Source: Bacillota bacterium (GTDB lineage Bacteria > Bacillota > Bacilli > Bacillales > Cytobacillaceae). Taken from it: a stretch of DNA of 64,000 nt. The notes beneath the pieces were generated by a model, which worked only from the letters and a program-made list of their open reading frames with translations, made no database searches and was not told where the DNA came from. Each line of letters begins with the position of its first letter. Position 1 is the first letter of the stretch. Shown in pieces: positions 23,218 through 31,593 of the stretch. The DNA is taken from the NCBI GenBank assembly GCA_030705955.1, contig JAUZPL010000006.1:33987-97986 (forward strand). Direction: 5' to 3'. Both the position numbers and the translations under genes were made by a program.

Positions 23218-24589
23218 TAAATATAATACAGAAAAAATACAAGTAGACGGTGCCAAACAACCCTTTAATCTACTATCTATTCCTACCATTAAAAAATTTA
23301 TTCAAAGTAGATGGTATCCTGGTATTTTTCAATGGGCAGCCTTTGTGGTCTTTTCAGTTATTGTTTATGAATTGGTAGCCGGAACGGTTGATCCGACTAG
23401 GAATATTGGTACTTCTCTAACTTGGGTTTTATGGTGGCCACTTGTCCCCGTATTCTTTGTACTTATTGGAAGATTTTGGTGTGCTATTTGTCCTTTTGGA
23501 AAACTAAGTGATATTATTCGAAAAACCATTGGCAGTGAGAGACCAACCCCAAGATTTTTGCGGAAATATGGGTTATGGATAATTGACTTATTTTTTATTG
23601 CTATCACATATAGTGATCATATTTGGGGAATTGTGGAATCACCCAGGGGTTCTGGATACTTACTGCTTTTACTGGTGACAATGGTGGTAGGAACTTCTGT
23701 GTTTTATGAAAGAAGAACTTTTTGCAAAACTTTATGTTTTCTTGGGGGGCTTTCAGGAAACTATTCCCGTTCAGGTGCATTAGAACTAAGGGGAACTCCA
23801 GATATTTGTAAAACATGTAAAACTCAATCGTGTTTTAAAGGAAGCGATAAAGCTGAAGGCTGTCCAATGTTTCAATTTGTAAGAACAATGGATTCTAGTG
23901 CAGATTGTAATTTATGCGGGAACTGTGTAAAATCCTGTCCAAACAATTCAATTCGAATTTCTCCTAGAGTCCCAACATCAGAACTATGGGGGACTAAAAA
24001 TCCAAAGATTGAACACTCCTTCTTAGCAGCTGTCATCATGGGAATTGTTTTTGTACAAAACATAACGATGATTTCCATTTGGCAAGATATATTAAAAGCA
24101 ATAAGTTTTGTAACTGGAACAGAAAACTATACTATAAACTTTACTGTTGCCTATATTATTTCTATGCTGATTCCAATTTTACTTCTTCTAGGTACTGCGA
24201 AGCTTGCAGTTTTAACAGGTGGTTCTATCTCAAAAGTTAAACAAAATTTTGTGCGATTTGGTTATGCTATTATCCCTTTAGATTTAGCAGGACATCTTGC
24301 CCATAACCTGTTCCATATCATTACAGAAGGAAGAGCTGTTTGGTATAATTCTGCTGCATTATTTGGAGCCAATGTCACAAGGGGAGACCTTGCTTTTGCT
24401 AGTGCCTCATCTGTTCAAATTCTTCAATATATCATCATTGTTATTGGAATGGTGGGTTCACTTTATACTGCATATCGTATTGGCAATAAGGGTACATTCA
24501 AAGCTTTAATGCCATACTATACTTTAATGATTCTGCTTGCAGTCATGAATATCTACCTGTTCTCCATGCCAATGATGCATCGGGTATAA
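23201..24589 (+). CDS. Polytopic 4Fe-4S protein of the NosR/NapH/RdxA type
   Basis: A 462-residue membrane ferredoxin. ATG 23201 is preferred over ATG 23192 because AAGAAAGG abuts the latter. About six helices surround cysteine motifs: 'FWCAICPFGK', 'CKTLCFLGG', 'CKTCKTQSCF', 'GCPM' and a full 4Fe-4S motif 'CNLCGNCVKSCP'. Proteins of this kind (NosR, NapH, CcoG/RdxA) move electrons from quinol across the membrane to periplasmic or copper enzymes. No nosZ, nap or cco genes are adjacent. The overlap with the Met/His-rich copper-binding-like protein suggests electron supply for copper reduction or copper-site maturation, which is inference. Confidence 0.8.
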   Translation: MAIPSNKYNTEKIQVDGAKQPFNLLSIPTIKKFIQSRWYPGIFQWAAFVVFSVIVYELVAGTVDPTRNIGTSLTWVLWWPLVPVFFVLIGRFWCAICPFGKLSDIIRKTIGSERPTPRFLRKYGLWIIDLFFIAITYSDHIWGIVESPRGSGYLLLLLVTMVVGTSVFYERRTFCKTLCFLGGLSGNYSRSGALELRGTPDICKTCKTQSCFKGSDKAEGCPMFQFVRTMDSSADCNLCGNCVKSCPNNSIRISPRVPTSELWGTKNPKIEHSFLAAVIMGIVFVQNITMISIWQDILKAISFVTGTENYTINFTVAYIISMLIPILLLLGTAKLAVLTGGSISKVKQNFVRFGYAIIPLDLAGHLAHNLFHIITEGRAVWYNSAALFGANVTRGDLAFASASSVQILQYIIIVIGMVGSLYTAYRIGNKGTFKALMPYYTLMILLAVMNIYLFSMPMMHRV

Positions 24590-24609
24590 AAATAGAATGT
24601 AGAATACTT

Positions 24610-24648
24610 AGTGGATGAAATCAAATGGTTTCGTCCACTTCTTTTTTA
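24610..24648. terminator. Rho-independent terminator
   Basis: GTGGATGAAA and TTTCGTCCAC pair with one mismatch around a short loop, followed by a T-tract. It lies between the 4Fe-4S gene and the convergent arsR-like gene. Confidence 0.75.
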
Positions 24649-24708
24649 TTCCCAAGACACCTACGAAGGAAATGATTGGAGGGATAAAGAGAACTAACAA
24701 AAAAAGAC

Positions 24709-25035
24709 CTAGCAGCAGCGAGGTCGGAAAATACAGCAGAGTTCCGGGGATAAAAGATGATTGATTCCAGGTTCATTAATTTTATAATAGCTCCATGTCC
24801 CTTGGGTCTCTTTTAGAATTAAATTGGCATCAAGTAATATTTTAAGATGGTATGAAAGTTTGGACTGAGGCATACCAATCATATCGCATAAATCGCAAAC
24901 ACAAATCGATTCTTGTTGACAAAGAAGGTTTAAAATTTGTAGCCGTTTTTGGTCTGCTAATGCTTTAAACTTTGTTTCATATTCAGAGAAAGTAGTGGCT
25001 AAAGATAAATCTGTAAGAGGAATAATTTTCTCCAT
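24709..25035 (-). CDS. ArsR/SmtB family metalloregulator
   Basis: A 108-residue winged-helix repressor. ATG 25035 is chosen because GGGAG abuts the upstream ATG 25041. 'ICVCDLCDMIGMPQSKLSYHLKIL' contains the metal motif C-V-C-D-L-C in the recognition region, matching the As(III)/Sb(III)-sensing ELCVC-D-L site of ArsR proteins. The C-terminus adds two Cys-Cys pairs ('ELCCIFRPRCC'), which could form an extra metal site. It should bind DNA without metal and release it when arsenite or a soft metal binds. A palindrome upstream (25050-25065) is the likely operator. No arsenic efflux gene is adjacent; an ArsB-like permease lies 16 kb away. Confidence 0.88.
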   Translation of the reverse strand: MEKIIPLTDLSLATTFSEYETKFKALADQKRLQILNLLCQQESICVCDLCDMIGMPQSKLSYHLKILLDANLILKETQGTWSYYKINEPGINHLLSPELCCIFRPRCC

Positions 25036-25049
25036 AAGCATCTCCCTAA

Positions 25050-25065
25050 ATCAAAATCATTTGAT
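25050..25065. promoter_or_regulatory. Probable ArsR operator
   Basis: ATCAAAATCATTTGAT is an inverted repeat (ATCAAA and TTTGAT arms) 15 bp upstream of the arsR-like start, where autoregulatory ArsR sites usually lie. Confidence 0.55.
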
Positions 25066-25257
25066 ATAAAGTATTATAATTCTAATTTGTTTGGTTTACA
25101 ACTATAATATCAAGAAAAATTGATTTAATTTATTACTTCTTCATGTTATTTGTGCTAAAGTTTTCAATCCTTTATACCTTTTCTTTCATATGCATTTTTG
25201 TTATTTACTTGGGGAAATTACCTTTATAAATAAACGGTGGTCTTGGGGGGTGGATTT

Positions 25258-25728
25258 GTGACATTTTCGATTTGCATGCTGATTACATGGATTGTCATTA
25301 TTATTTTGTCCCTTATTCCAAAGAGATTATCTGAAATTGATATGGTATTCCTTTTTTTTGTTAATACCATTTTTGAATTAAGCATATTTACCATTTTTCA
25401 TGTCAATTTAAAATGGCTGAATATATCGCAAGAGGTTGAAAAATCACTAGCAGATTTGATGTTTCGACTAATTATGGTTCCCCTTTTTTTTATCATATCG
25501 ACCAATATTCTGTTATATTCCTGGAAATTTCTCAAGTGGATCATCATATTGGCTATGCTTGTGTGCTTTATTTTAATGAAAGATTTACTTAAAAGTCTAG
25601 GAATCCTAACGACTCATCATTGGAATATGATGTATAGCATTTTAATGTTCTGTAGTTATCTTATTTTTTCAAGACTGATGGCATGGTTCATTACCAAAGC
25701 GGGGTCGAAAGAAGTGGATAAATTATGA
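25258..25728 (+). CDS. Polytopic membrane protein of unknown function
   Basis: A 156-residue protein with about five helices. GTG 25258 is preferred because the run GGGGGGTGG lies just upstream. It shows no catalytic motifs: 'TFSICMLITWIVIIILSLIP' and 'LADLMFRLIMVPLFFIISTN' are plain membrane helices. Its stop overlaps the start of the next gene (ATGA), so the two are translationally coupled. I do not recognise a function. Its partner and the 53116 protein look like the CBO0543 family of spore-former membrane proteins. Confidence 0.6.
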   Translation: MTFSICMLITWIVIIILSLIPKRLSEIDMVFLFFVNTIFELSIFTIFHVNLKWLNISQEVEKSLADLMFRLIMVPLFFIISTNILLYSWKFLKWIIILAMLVCFILMKDLLKSLGILTTHHWNMMYSILMFCSYLIFSRLMAWFITKAGSKEVDKL

Positions 25729-26228
25729 TTGTGTATGATAACCAGTTCAATGCTAACGAATGGTTTATAATAATCGGATTAGGCATTGGCATTGTCACTA
25801 CGATGATTTTACCAAAGCGATTTCCAATAAAAATTTCAATAGTTTTTTTTATGTGTGGTATTTATAGCGGATTCTTTTTTGATCATTCCCTCAGTGTTCA
25901 GCCTGTCAGTTTTTATGATGTAAATGATAATTCCTCCTATCAATTTTTTGATTTTCTTTCCTATCTTACATTTGGTCCATTTAGCTATTTGTATTTTTAT
26001 TTTTTTGATTGGTTTAATTTTAAAAATAAATATATACCAATTTATATACTTATGTGGTCATTCATTTGCCTTGGTTTTGAATGGTGTGCTACTTATGTTG
26101 GTGTTTATCATTACCAGCATGGATACAGCATGTATTATTCGTTTTCTATTTATTTGTTGGTTTTAAGCAGTTGGCTTTTTTTATATTTCCGGTATTATGG
26201 AAAAAGCTCCGTTACCTTGACTAAGTAG
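25725..26228 (+). CDS. Polytopic membrane protein, CBO0543-like
   Basis: A 167-residue protein with about five helices, coupled to the previous gene by an ATGA overlap. 'MWSFICLGFEWCATYVGVYHY' and 'FGPFSYLYFYFFDW' resemble the CBO0543 family, which is widespread in spore-forming Firmicutes. No enzymatic motif is visible. It is likely to act with the preceding protein in the membrane, by the coupling. Confidence 0.6.
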   Translation: MIVYDNQFNANEWFIIIGLGIGIVTTMILPKRFPIKISIVFFMCGIYSGFFFDHSLSVQPVSFYDVNDNSSYQFFDFLSYLTFGPFSYLYFYFFDWFNFKNKYIPIYILMWSFICLGFEWCATYVGVYHYQHGYSMYYSFSIYLLVLSSWLFLYFRYYGKSSVTLTK

Positions 26229-26451
26229 GCTTTTAGTTCTTTTCTAAGCCAATTTGGGTAAATCCAAAGGAATGAGAAGGAATAAAGTAATTCCTTATAG
26301 AAAAGAAGTATAAACAAAATGATTGCCGAAGGTCAAAATGGATAAAAATTTTAATGACCATTGGAAAAAAGACAGGATAGCATCAGATAGTAGGATCTAA
26401 TGATTTTACTACCTTTAGTGATATGTTTTTTGGGGAAAGGGAGAAAAAGGG

Positions 26452-27096
26452 ATGAATCGTAACCAGGTTTCTTTAGAATTGCCAGAATACCTTGAGATGG
26501 ATCGAAGTCAAATAGAAAAGACTTTATTTACAGCACAAGAAAAGGTAAGAACCTTTGCAGCTTCTCATAATTGGGGTTTATATGCAAATGAAGCTTTGAT
26601 TAAAAAAACACATATTTTTTCTACTAAAAATGAATTTGATTATGCAGTTATTACAGCATTTGATCTTAATTCAAATACAGTACTGCCATTAACTGTTTCA
26701 GCCATCATTGCTAATGATGAATTGCTCATGGTATCACCAAATGTATATGCAGAAATTTATCCGCAAGGCAAAGAAGAAAATTCTTATAAAAAACTAATTA
26801 TTCATGAATTAGCCCATGCTCTTCATATTCGAATTCTAAATGGAGACGAAGAAAAAATGGGCCCAAAGTGGTTTTTTGAGGGATTTGCTATCTATGCAGC
26901 AAAACAATTTGAAAGCCATAGAAATATATTAAGTGATGATGAAATTTGGGAAATTATTTTGACTGATAAGGAAACTAATTATCAAAGTTATAAAGAGGTT
27001 ATGGATTTCTTACTAGAAAAGGTAAGTATCAATGAGCTAGTTGCTCATGCCTGGAAATCAAATTTTCTGGAATTTTTACAATCAACTTTAGGTTAA
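26452..27096 (+). CDS. Zinc metallopeptidase-like protein (gluzincin)
   Basis: A 214-residue soluble protein. 'KLIIHELAHALHIRIL' (about residue 119) is the HExxH zinc motif, and 'WFFEGFAIYAAKQ' 25 residues later supplies the third Glu ligand, as in peptidase MA clan gluzincins. There is no signal peptide, so it acts in the cytoplasm or spore. AAAGGGA precedes ATG 26452. A HIT gene follows after 13 bp, so they are probably co-transcribed. The substrate is unknown. Confidence 0.75.
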   Translation: MNRNQVSLELPEYLEMDRSQIEKTLFTAQEKVRTFAASHNWGLYANEALIKKTHIFSTKNEFDYAVITAFDLNSNTVLPLTVSAIIANDELLMVSPNVYAEIYPQGKEENSYKKLIIHELAHALHIRILNGDEEKMGPKWFFEGFAIYAAKQFESHRNILSDDEIWEIILTDKETNYQSYKEVMDFLLEKVSINELVAHAWKSNFLEFLQSTLG

Positions 27097-27109
27097 GGGG
27101 CAGTTAAAA

Positions 27110-27520
27110 ATGACTAACGACAAAAATTGTCCTTTTTGTAATCCACATACGGACAGTGACCAAAAAATCGTGTTTGAAAATGAGTTTTGTTATTTCTTAC
27201 AGCATATTAAATTTCAGGAAGTTTTAGAGGGAAGTGGTGTAATTGTTCCAAAAAAACATCATGCTAATGCTTTTGAATTAACACATGATGAATGGAACGA
27301 TACATACAATCTTTTGCAAAAGGCAAAAAAATATCTAGATGAAACTTTTTCTCCTGATGGATATACACTTGGATGGAATGTTGGAGAGGTTTCAAATCAA
27401 ACGATTTTGCATTGCCATTTACATGTCATCCCAAGATACAAAGATGAACCATTAGCCGGAAAAGGGGTACGCTACTGGTTAAAGCAACCTGAAAATAAAA
27501 GGCGAAGAAAAACGAGTTAG
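27110..27520 (+). CDS. HIT family nucleotide-binding hydrolase
   Basis: A 136-residue histidine-triad protein. 'TILHCHLHVIPRYKDE' contains H-x-H-x-H (here HCHLHV). A Cys-rich N-terminal segment 'NCPFCNPH' probably binds zinc, as in many Hint/Fhit-like proteins. Such enzymes hydrolyse nucleotide phosphoramidates or dinucleoside polyphosphates. It follows the metallopeptidase gene by 13 bp. A very long inverted repeat lies 10 bp after the stop. Confidence 0.88.
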   Translation: MTNDKNCPFCNPHTDSDQKIVFENEFCYFLQHIKFQEVLEGSGVIVPKKHHANAFELTHDEWNDTYNLLQKAKKYLDETFSPDGYTLGWNVGEVSNQTILHCHLHVIPRYKDEPLAGKGVRYWLKQPENKRRRKTS

Positions 27521-27530
27521 GATGCGAAGG

Positions 27531-27598
27531 GAATGTAAAATTAGACAAAGGGCCAAATCGGTTTTTTCCGAATTGGTCCTTTGTCTAATTTTACATTC
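27531..27598. repeat. Long 31-bp inverted repeat (RNA hairpin)
   Basis: Arms 27531-27561 and 27568-27598 pair over 31 positions with one G-U and one A-A mismatch, around a TTTTTT loop. It is far longer than an ordinary terminator stem. No flanking direct repeats or genes were seen inside. Confidence 0.9.
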
Positions 27599-27912
27599 GA
27601 AATTTCTGTTGTGTAACAATAAAATGGTATCGGCTCCACCTACGCCTAATACCGTGATAGCCACTCCTGCTATCCCCGCTAATTTTTAAATTTATTTCCG
27701 TAAAGCAAACTTATCTGGGCTGGGGAAAATATGGATTGTTGTACTTACAAGAACAATCATACAACACAAATATTAACAGTTTATGACCATACCATTAATG
27801 TTTAATAACATTTAATTCAAATAGGCCTTTTGACGGATTTATGAACTTTCTCGAATATATTTATTTAGACAGTCAAAACTAAATGAAGATTAGTTTAAAG
27901 GGGGTTTTTGTC
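27599..27912. other. Intergenic region before the second DUF3231 gene
   Basis: The minus strand encodes a short hydrophobic stretch 'LAGIAGVAITVLGVGGADTI' near 27610-27685, but stops precede it and there is no start signal, so it may be a gene remnant. The rest is AT-rich promoter sequence. Confidence 0.35.
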
Positions 27913-28950
27913 GTGGAAATAATAAAGCCAATCAAGATTGCTTCTAGAAAAACAAGCCCCAATGAAAAGTTAACTGCCGCTGAGATGGGTAAGCTCTGGG
28001 CTACCTACATGGGAAACAGTATGTCAACACGTATTTTAACCTACTATCTACAGCATGTTGATGATGAGGAGATCAAAAGGCTGTTAAAAAATGCACTAAA
28101 TTTGAGCCAGGATTTCCTTAAGACCATAACTGGAATTTTTAATAAGGAAGGATTTCCACTTCCTATTGGTTTTACTGAGGAGGATGTTAATCTTGGTGCA
28201 CCAAGATTATTCGAAGATGAATTTTATGTTCATTATTTAAAATACGTAGTAAAAGCAGGGCTTAGTATTTACAATGTAGCCATTCCATTAGTGTTTAGAG
28301 AGGATATAAAGGAATTCTTTATTGATTGCTTAAATAAAACCATTGTATTGGTGGAAGAAATTAAAGAAATACTTATGGGAAAAGGGTTTATTATAAAACC
28401 GCCGCCCATTCCAATACCAGAAAAGCCGGAATTTGCCAAAAGTAATTTTTTAAATGGATATCTTGGAGAAATTCGCCCATTACAAGCTTTAGAAATTACC
28501 CACCTTTATGACAACATTGAAAATAATGCGACAAGTTTTGCTTTAATAACTGGTTTTAGCCAGGTTGTCAAAGATGAAAAAATTCAAAAGCTATTTTTAA
28601 AAGGAAAGGACATTACGAATAAAGCAGTAGAGCGTTATTCGCAGAAGCTTCATGATGCTAATTTGCCTAGTCCTTCATTACTCAATCATTTAATAACAAC
28701 ATCAACCTTTTCACCTTTTTCCGATAAAATCATGCTCTTTCACAAGGTAGACATGTTCTCGATGAAAATTAGGGCTTTTGGAAATTCAATGGCTGTAAAT
28801 GGCAGACATGATATTGCACTAATGTATTCTAAATCTTTAATGGATATTTCTTTGTTTGTTTCGGAAGGGGCCACTATTTTAATTGAAAAAGGGTGGATGG
28901 AGAAGCCACCAGAGGCTGTTGATCGAGAAACATTAGCTTTAAAATCATAA
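27913..28950 (+). CDS. DUF3231 (CotF-like) protein, second copy
   Basis: A 345-residue paralogue of the 14289 protein. GTG 27913 is chosen because AAAGGGGG lies upstream and the N-terminus then aligns with the paralogue. The two share long identical stretches, such as 'LTAAEMGKLWATY', 'APRLFEDEFYVHYLKYV' and 'FGNSMAVNGRHDIA'. Each protein has two helical halves typical of DUF3231. A terminator follows. A coat or spore-surface role is inferred from the family. Confidence 0.8.
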   Translation: MEIIKPIKIASRKTSPNEKLTAAEMGKLWATYMGNSMSTRILTYYLQHVDDEEIKRLLKNALNLSQDFLKTITGIFNKEGFPLPIGFTEEDVNLGAPRLFEDEFYVHYLKYVVKAGLSIYNVAIPLVFREDIKEFFIDCLNKTIVLVEEIKEILMGKGFIIKPPPIPIPEKPEFAKSNFLNGYLGEIRPLQALEITHLYDNIENNATSFALITGFSQVVKDEKIQKLFLKGKDITNKAVERYSQKLHDANLPSPSLLNHLITTSTFSPFSDKIMLFHKVDMFSMKIRAFGNSMAVNGRHDIALMYSKSLMDISLFVSEGATILIEKGWMEKPPEAVDRETLALKS

Positions 28951-28966
28951 ATGTTATTGAATTACT

Positions 28967-28998
28967 GCGATACTCAGGGAACGGTATCGCTTTTTTTG
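28967..28998 (+). terminator. Rho-independent terminator
   Basis: GCGATAC and GTATCGC pair around a ten-base loop, followed by TTTTTTT. Confidence 0.8.
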
Positions 28999-29239
28999 TA
29001 CAAAAAGGAAATAGCGGTTTATGCATTTGCTGCTGTAAGGCTGGGAAGAAGGTATACAAGAGTTTGAAAAACATTTCTTTTAGGGTTAAATAGAAATAAT
29101 ACTATGTCAATAAAAAAGTCCGACCCATGGCCGGATAGGATAGTAATTGGTAGGTTTATACCCAAATTTACTATAAATTAAAAATATGACGAAAATGTGA
29201 ACAAATTAATAAAAAAATTAGATTACTAGAAAAAATAAA
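28999..29239. other. Intergenic region upstream of the SpoIIP-like gene
   Basis: AT-rich. A short GGCCATGG-type inverted repeat is at about 29120-29140. No gene was recognised. It is likely to contain a sporulation-sigma promoter, which I could not identify with certainty. Confidence 0.35.
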
Positions 29240-29297
29240 AAGTTACTTCTATCAATTCATTATGGGGCATATCCATTTTAATAGAAGGAGGTAACTT
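29240..29297 (+). promoter_or_regulatory. Leader hairpin with the ribosome-binding site in a bulge
   Basis: AAGTTACTTCTAT (29240-29252) can pair with ATAGAA and GTAACTT in 29281-29297. The unpaired GGAG between those two arms is the Shine-Dalgarno of the SpoIIP-like gene. This could limit translation until the leader is opened. Confidence 0.5.
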
Positions 29298-29300
29298 CAA

Positions 29301-30455
29301 ATGAAGAATCAGAAAAAGGTTAGTATATTTATTCGGGTAAATGGTGCATTATTGTCCGTTATTCTAGTTTTTTTAATAGTTGGAAGCATGACTACCATTT
29401 TCTCCTTTACCATGTCTTCGGATTATGTGGGAATGGCTCTTGAAAAAAGTGATTTATCTAAGCTTTATATGTATTTCTTTGGATTTGAAAATCGATACTT
29501 TATTCAAAATAATATGGAAGTAGAAAATATTCCTCTTACAAAAATTGGATTTCAATTAGCTACTAATATAAAAATAAATGATATGAGAACCTTTTTTGAG
29601 AGAGAATTACCGGGATTCTCAGAATTTAATACAAAAATTCAAGTTGCAGGTGTAGGAACAGACATTACATCACTGCCTATTGAATCAGCACCTCCGATGG
29701 AAACGTTATTAACTGAAAGACAAGTATCTAAGGATGCCTTGAATGGTCATAATTCAAATAATAATCAACCAACCCCGAAACCAGCTGAGACTACAAATGG
29801 AAAGAAAGTCGTTTATATCTATCATTCTCATAGCTGGGAATCCTATTTACCGTTACTCCAACAGGTACAATCACCAAATGATGCTACGAGCTCAAATAAT
29901 ACAGTTAATATTGTAGGAGTAGGGGATCAGCTTGCAATGGATTTAGAATCAAAAGGAATTGGAACGGAACATAGTACGGTAAATGCTGCCGAAAAACTTC
30001 ATGCGAGAGGCTGGAATGCAAATAATGCTTATCAGTATTCAAGAGGTATCGTTCAGGAAGCAATGGCCAGTAATCATGATTTAAAATTCTTTTTTGATAT
30101 TCATAGGGATTCATCACGTAGAGATAAAACAACAGTATCAATCAATAATAAAAGCTATGCACGCTTAGACTTTATTGTTGGGGAAGGAAATCCAAATTTT
30201 AAACAAAACCTAGAACTTGCTAAAGAGCTTCATGCAGCTGTTGAAAAAAAATACCCAGGTTTAAGTCGCGGGGTATTTTCTAAAGACCAGAGCATGGGCA
30301 ATGGTGTATATAACCAGGATCTATCACCAAGAGATATTCTAATTGAAGTTGGGGGAGTAGACAATAATTTAGAAGAGCTCGATAATGCTGTTGAGGCTTT
30401 TGCCAACGTATTTAGTGAATATTTTTGGAAGATGAAAAATGCAGGACAATTTTAA
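29301..30455 (+). CDS. spoIIP: Stage II sporulation protein P-like (SpoIIP) hydrolase
   Basis: A 384-residue protein with one N-terminal membrane helix (about 16-38), a spacer, and a C-terminal SpoIIP domain. 'VYIYHSHSWESYLPLL' (about 170) is the conserved zinc and catalytic His-x-His motif region, 'FFDIHRDSSRR' and 'LIEVGGVDNNLEE' hold further catalytic residues. SpoIIP is an amidase and endopeptidase that, with SpoIID and SpoIIM, degrades septal peptidoglycan during engulfment. Length matches the family (about 400). B. subtilis SpoIIP follows gpr; no gpr is next to this gene, so it may be a second copy. Confidence 0.85.
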   Translation: MKNQKKVSIFIRVNGALLSVILVFLIVGSMTTIFSFTMSSDYVGMALEKSDLSKLYMYFFGFENRYFIQNNMEVENIPLTKIGFQLATNIKINDMRTFFERELPGFSEFNTKIQVAGVGTDITSLPIESAPPMETLLTERQVSKDALNGHNSNNNQPTPKPAETTNGKKVVYIYHSHSWESYLPLLQQVQSPNDATSSNNTVNIVGVGDQLAMDLESKGIGTEHSTVNAAEKLHARGWNANNAYQYSRGIVQEAMASNHDLKFFFDIHRDSSRRDKTTVSINNKSYARLDFIVGEGNPNFKQNLELAKELHAAVEKKYPGLSRGVFSKDQSMGNGVYNQDLSPRDILIEVGGVDNNLEELDNAVEAFANVFSEYFWKMKNAGQF

Positions 30456-30540
30456 TGAGAATTTGATGATATCTTTATAAGGGTGATTGACAAAAATATT
30501 AAAGGGAGTATTCTATAGTTGAAGTCAAATGAATTAAAAA

Positions 30541-30690
30541 ATTCTCGTTAGGCGAGGCGTCTATGCAAACATAGGCCACTGCCCGGAAACGTCGAAAGAC
30601 GCCAATGGGTATAACAGGTATTGCCGGATTAAGGCTCTACTTAACGTGGCTGGGGGTAACCTCTACGTTGTATAGTGCTAAAGCTAAACT
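30541..30690 (+). promoter_or_regulatory. M-box (ykoK) magnesium riboswitch
   Basis: The leader has the conserved M-box core: 'CGTTAGGCGAGGCGTCTATG', then 'CACTGCCCGGAAACGTCGAA', then 'GACGCCAATGGGT' and 'GGCTCTACTTAACGTGGCTG'. These match the Mg2+-sensing aptamer that controls magnesium transport genes. It is followed by a terminator at 30722-30750 and then a DUF1003 gene. Confidence 0.92.
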
Positions 30691-30721
30691 AGGGGGATTT
30701 CATTATGATATGTAATCATAC

Positions 30722-30750
30722 TAATCCCTCGTGCCTTGAGGGATTTTTTG
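30722..30750 (+). terminator. Terminator of the M-box expression platform
   Basis: AATCCCTC and GAGGGATT pair around GTGCCTT, followed by TTTT. It should form when the riboswitch binds Mg2+. A mini-ORF from GTG 30792 (about 34 codons, two Cys in 'SCRC') follows; its reality is doubtful. Confidence 0.8.
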
Positions 30751-30938
30751 TTGCTTCCCCCATAATGTAAGAAAGGAGTGTGGGTTTTTTCGTGGATAGT
30801 TCCAGTTGTAGGTGTAGTAAAAAGATAATTAAATACGGAGTCAATGTGAATCCTTATTCTGGAAGAATTCTGCGGAAAATGCCCCTTCTTTTCTAAGGTT
30901 TTCAATTATGACTCCCTTTATATTTTGGAGGTGTAGTT

Positions 30939-31511
30939 ATGATGAAAATAACATTGAATAAAATGCTTGAAAATAGAACACGCAGGGAAAAGGAATCTAA
31001 TAACATTCAAGGATTTGATATAGAACTTGATAGGGAAGATAGGAAAAGAATTGATCGGCTTGTTAATAACTATGAAAACAATATTTTGACCCATTTAGAT
31101 GATGAATATTTTCGTAAAACAACTAAATCTGATCGAATAGCAGATCGTATTTCTTCCTTTGGGGGAAGCTGGAAGTTTATTATCTATTTTGGTTTCTTCC
31201 TTTTTATTTGGATGGTATGGAATTCCTTAACCTTTACAAAACATTTTGATAAACAACCTTTTATCTTACTTAATCTTATTTTATCATTTATTGCCGCTTT
31301 TCAAGCACCGGTAATTATGATGAGTCAAAACCGACAGGCTGCCAGGGATAAACATGAATCCATTATTGACTTTGCCATAAACTATAAGGCTGAACAAGAA
31401 ATTGATGACATGCAAAGCCATCTCCATAGAATTGAAAATGAATTATTGACCATAAAGCAGTTATTAATTTTGAATGAAAAGAATGAGGAAAAAAGGAAGG
31501 TAAGTGTTTGA
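30939..31511 (+). CDS. DUF1003 membrane protein under M-box control
   Basis: A 190-residue protein of the DUF1003 family. The charged N-terminus (to about 85) is followed by two transmembrane helices, 'FIIYFGFFLFIWMVWNSL' and 'FILLNLILSFIAAFQAPVI', then 'MMSQNRQAARDKHESIIDFA' (the family signature) and a C-terminal coiled coil. GGAGG lies upstream of ATG 30939. The upstream M-box indicates expression at low magnesium, so the protein may take part in Mg2+ uptake or retention. Function of the family is not established. Confidence 0.85.
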   Translation: MMKITLNKMLENRTRREKESNNIQGFDIELDREDRKRIDRLVNNYENNILTHLDDEYFRKTTKSDRIADRISSFGGSWKFIIYFGFFLFIWMVWNSLTFTKHFDKQPFILLNLILSFIAAFQAPVIMMSQNRQAARDKHESIIDFAINYKAEQEIDDMQSHLHRIENELLTIKQLLILNEKNEEKRKVSV

Positions 31512-31593
31512 TTCAGCCCCAATATACTCTTCTTAAATTAAGACTACCGTATGGAAGGGCTGTCAAAATGGCAGTAGGAAAGGTGAAAGCTGT

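Noticed and set aside
27479..27664. 61-residue minus-strand ORF over the HIT gene end
   Set aside because: It passes through both arms of the long hairpin. The hydrophobic start may be a remnant, but there is no start signal.
30792..30896. Mini-ORF from GTG 30792 with a C-x-C pair
   Set aside because: The start is too far from AAAGGAG and there is no other support. It is only mentioned in the terminator entry.
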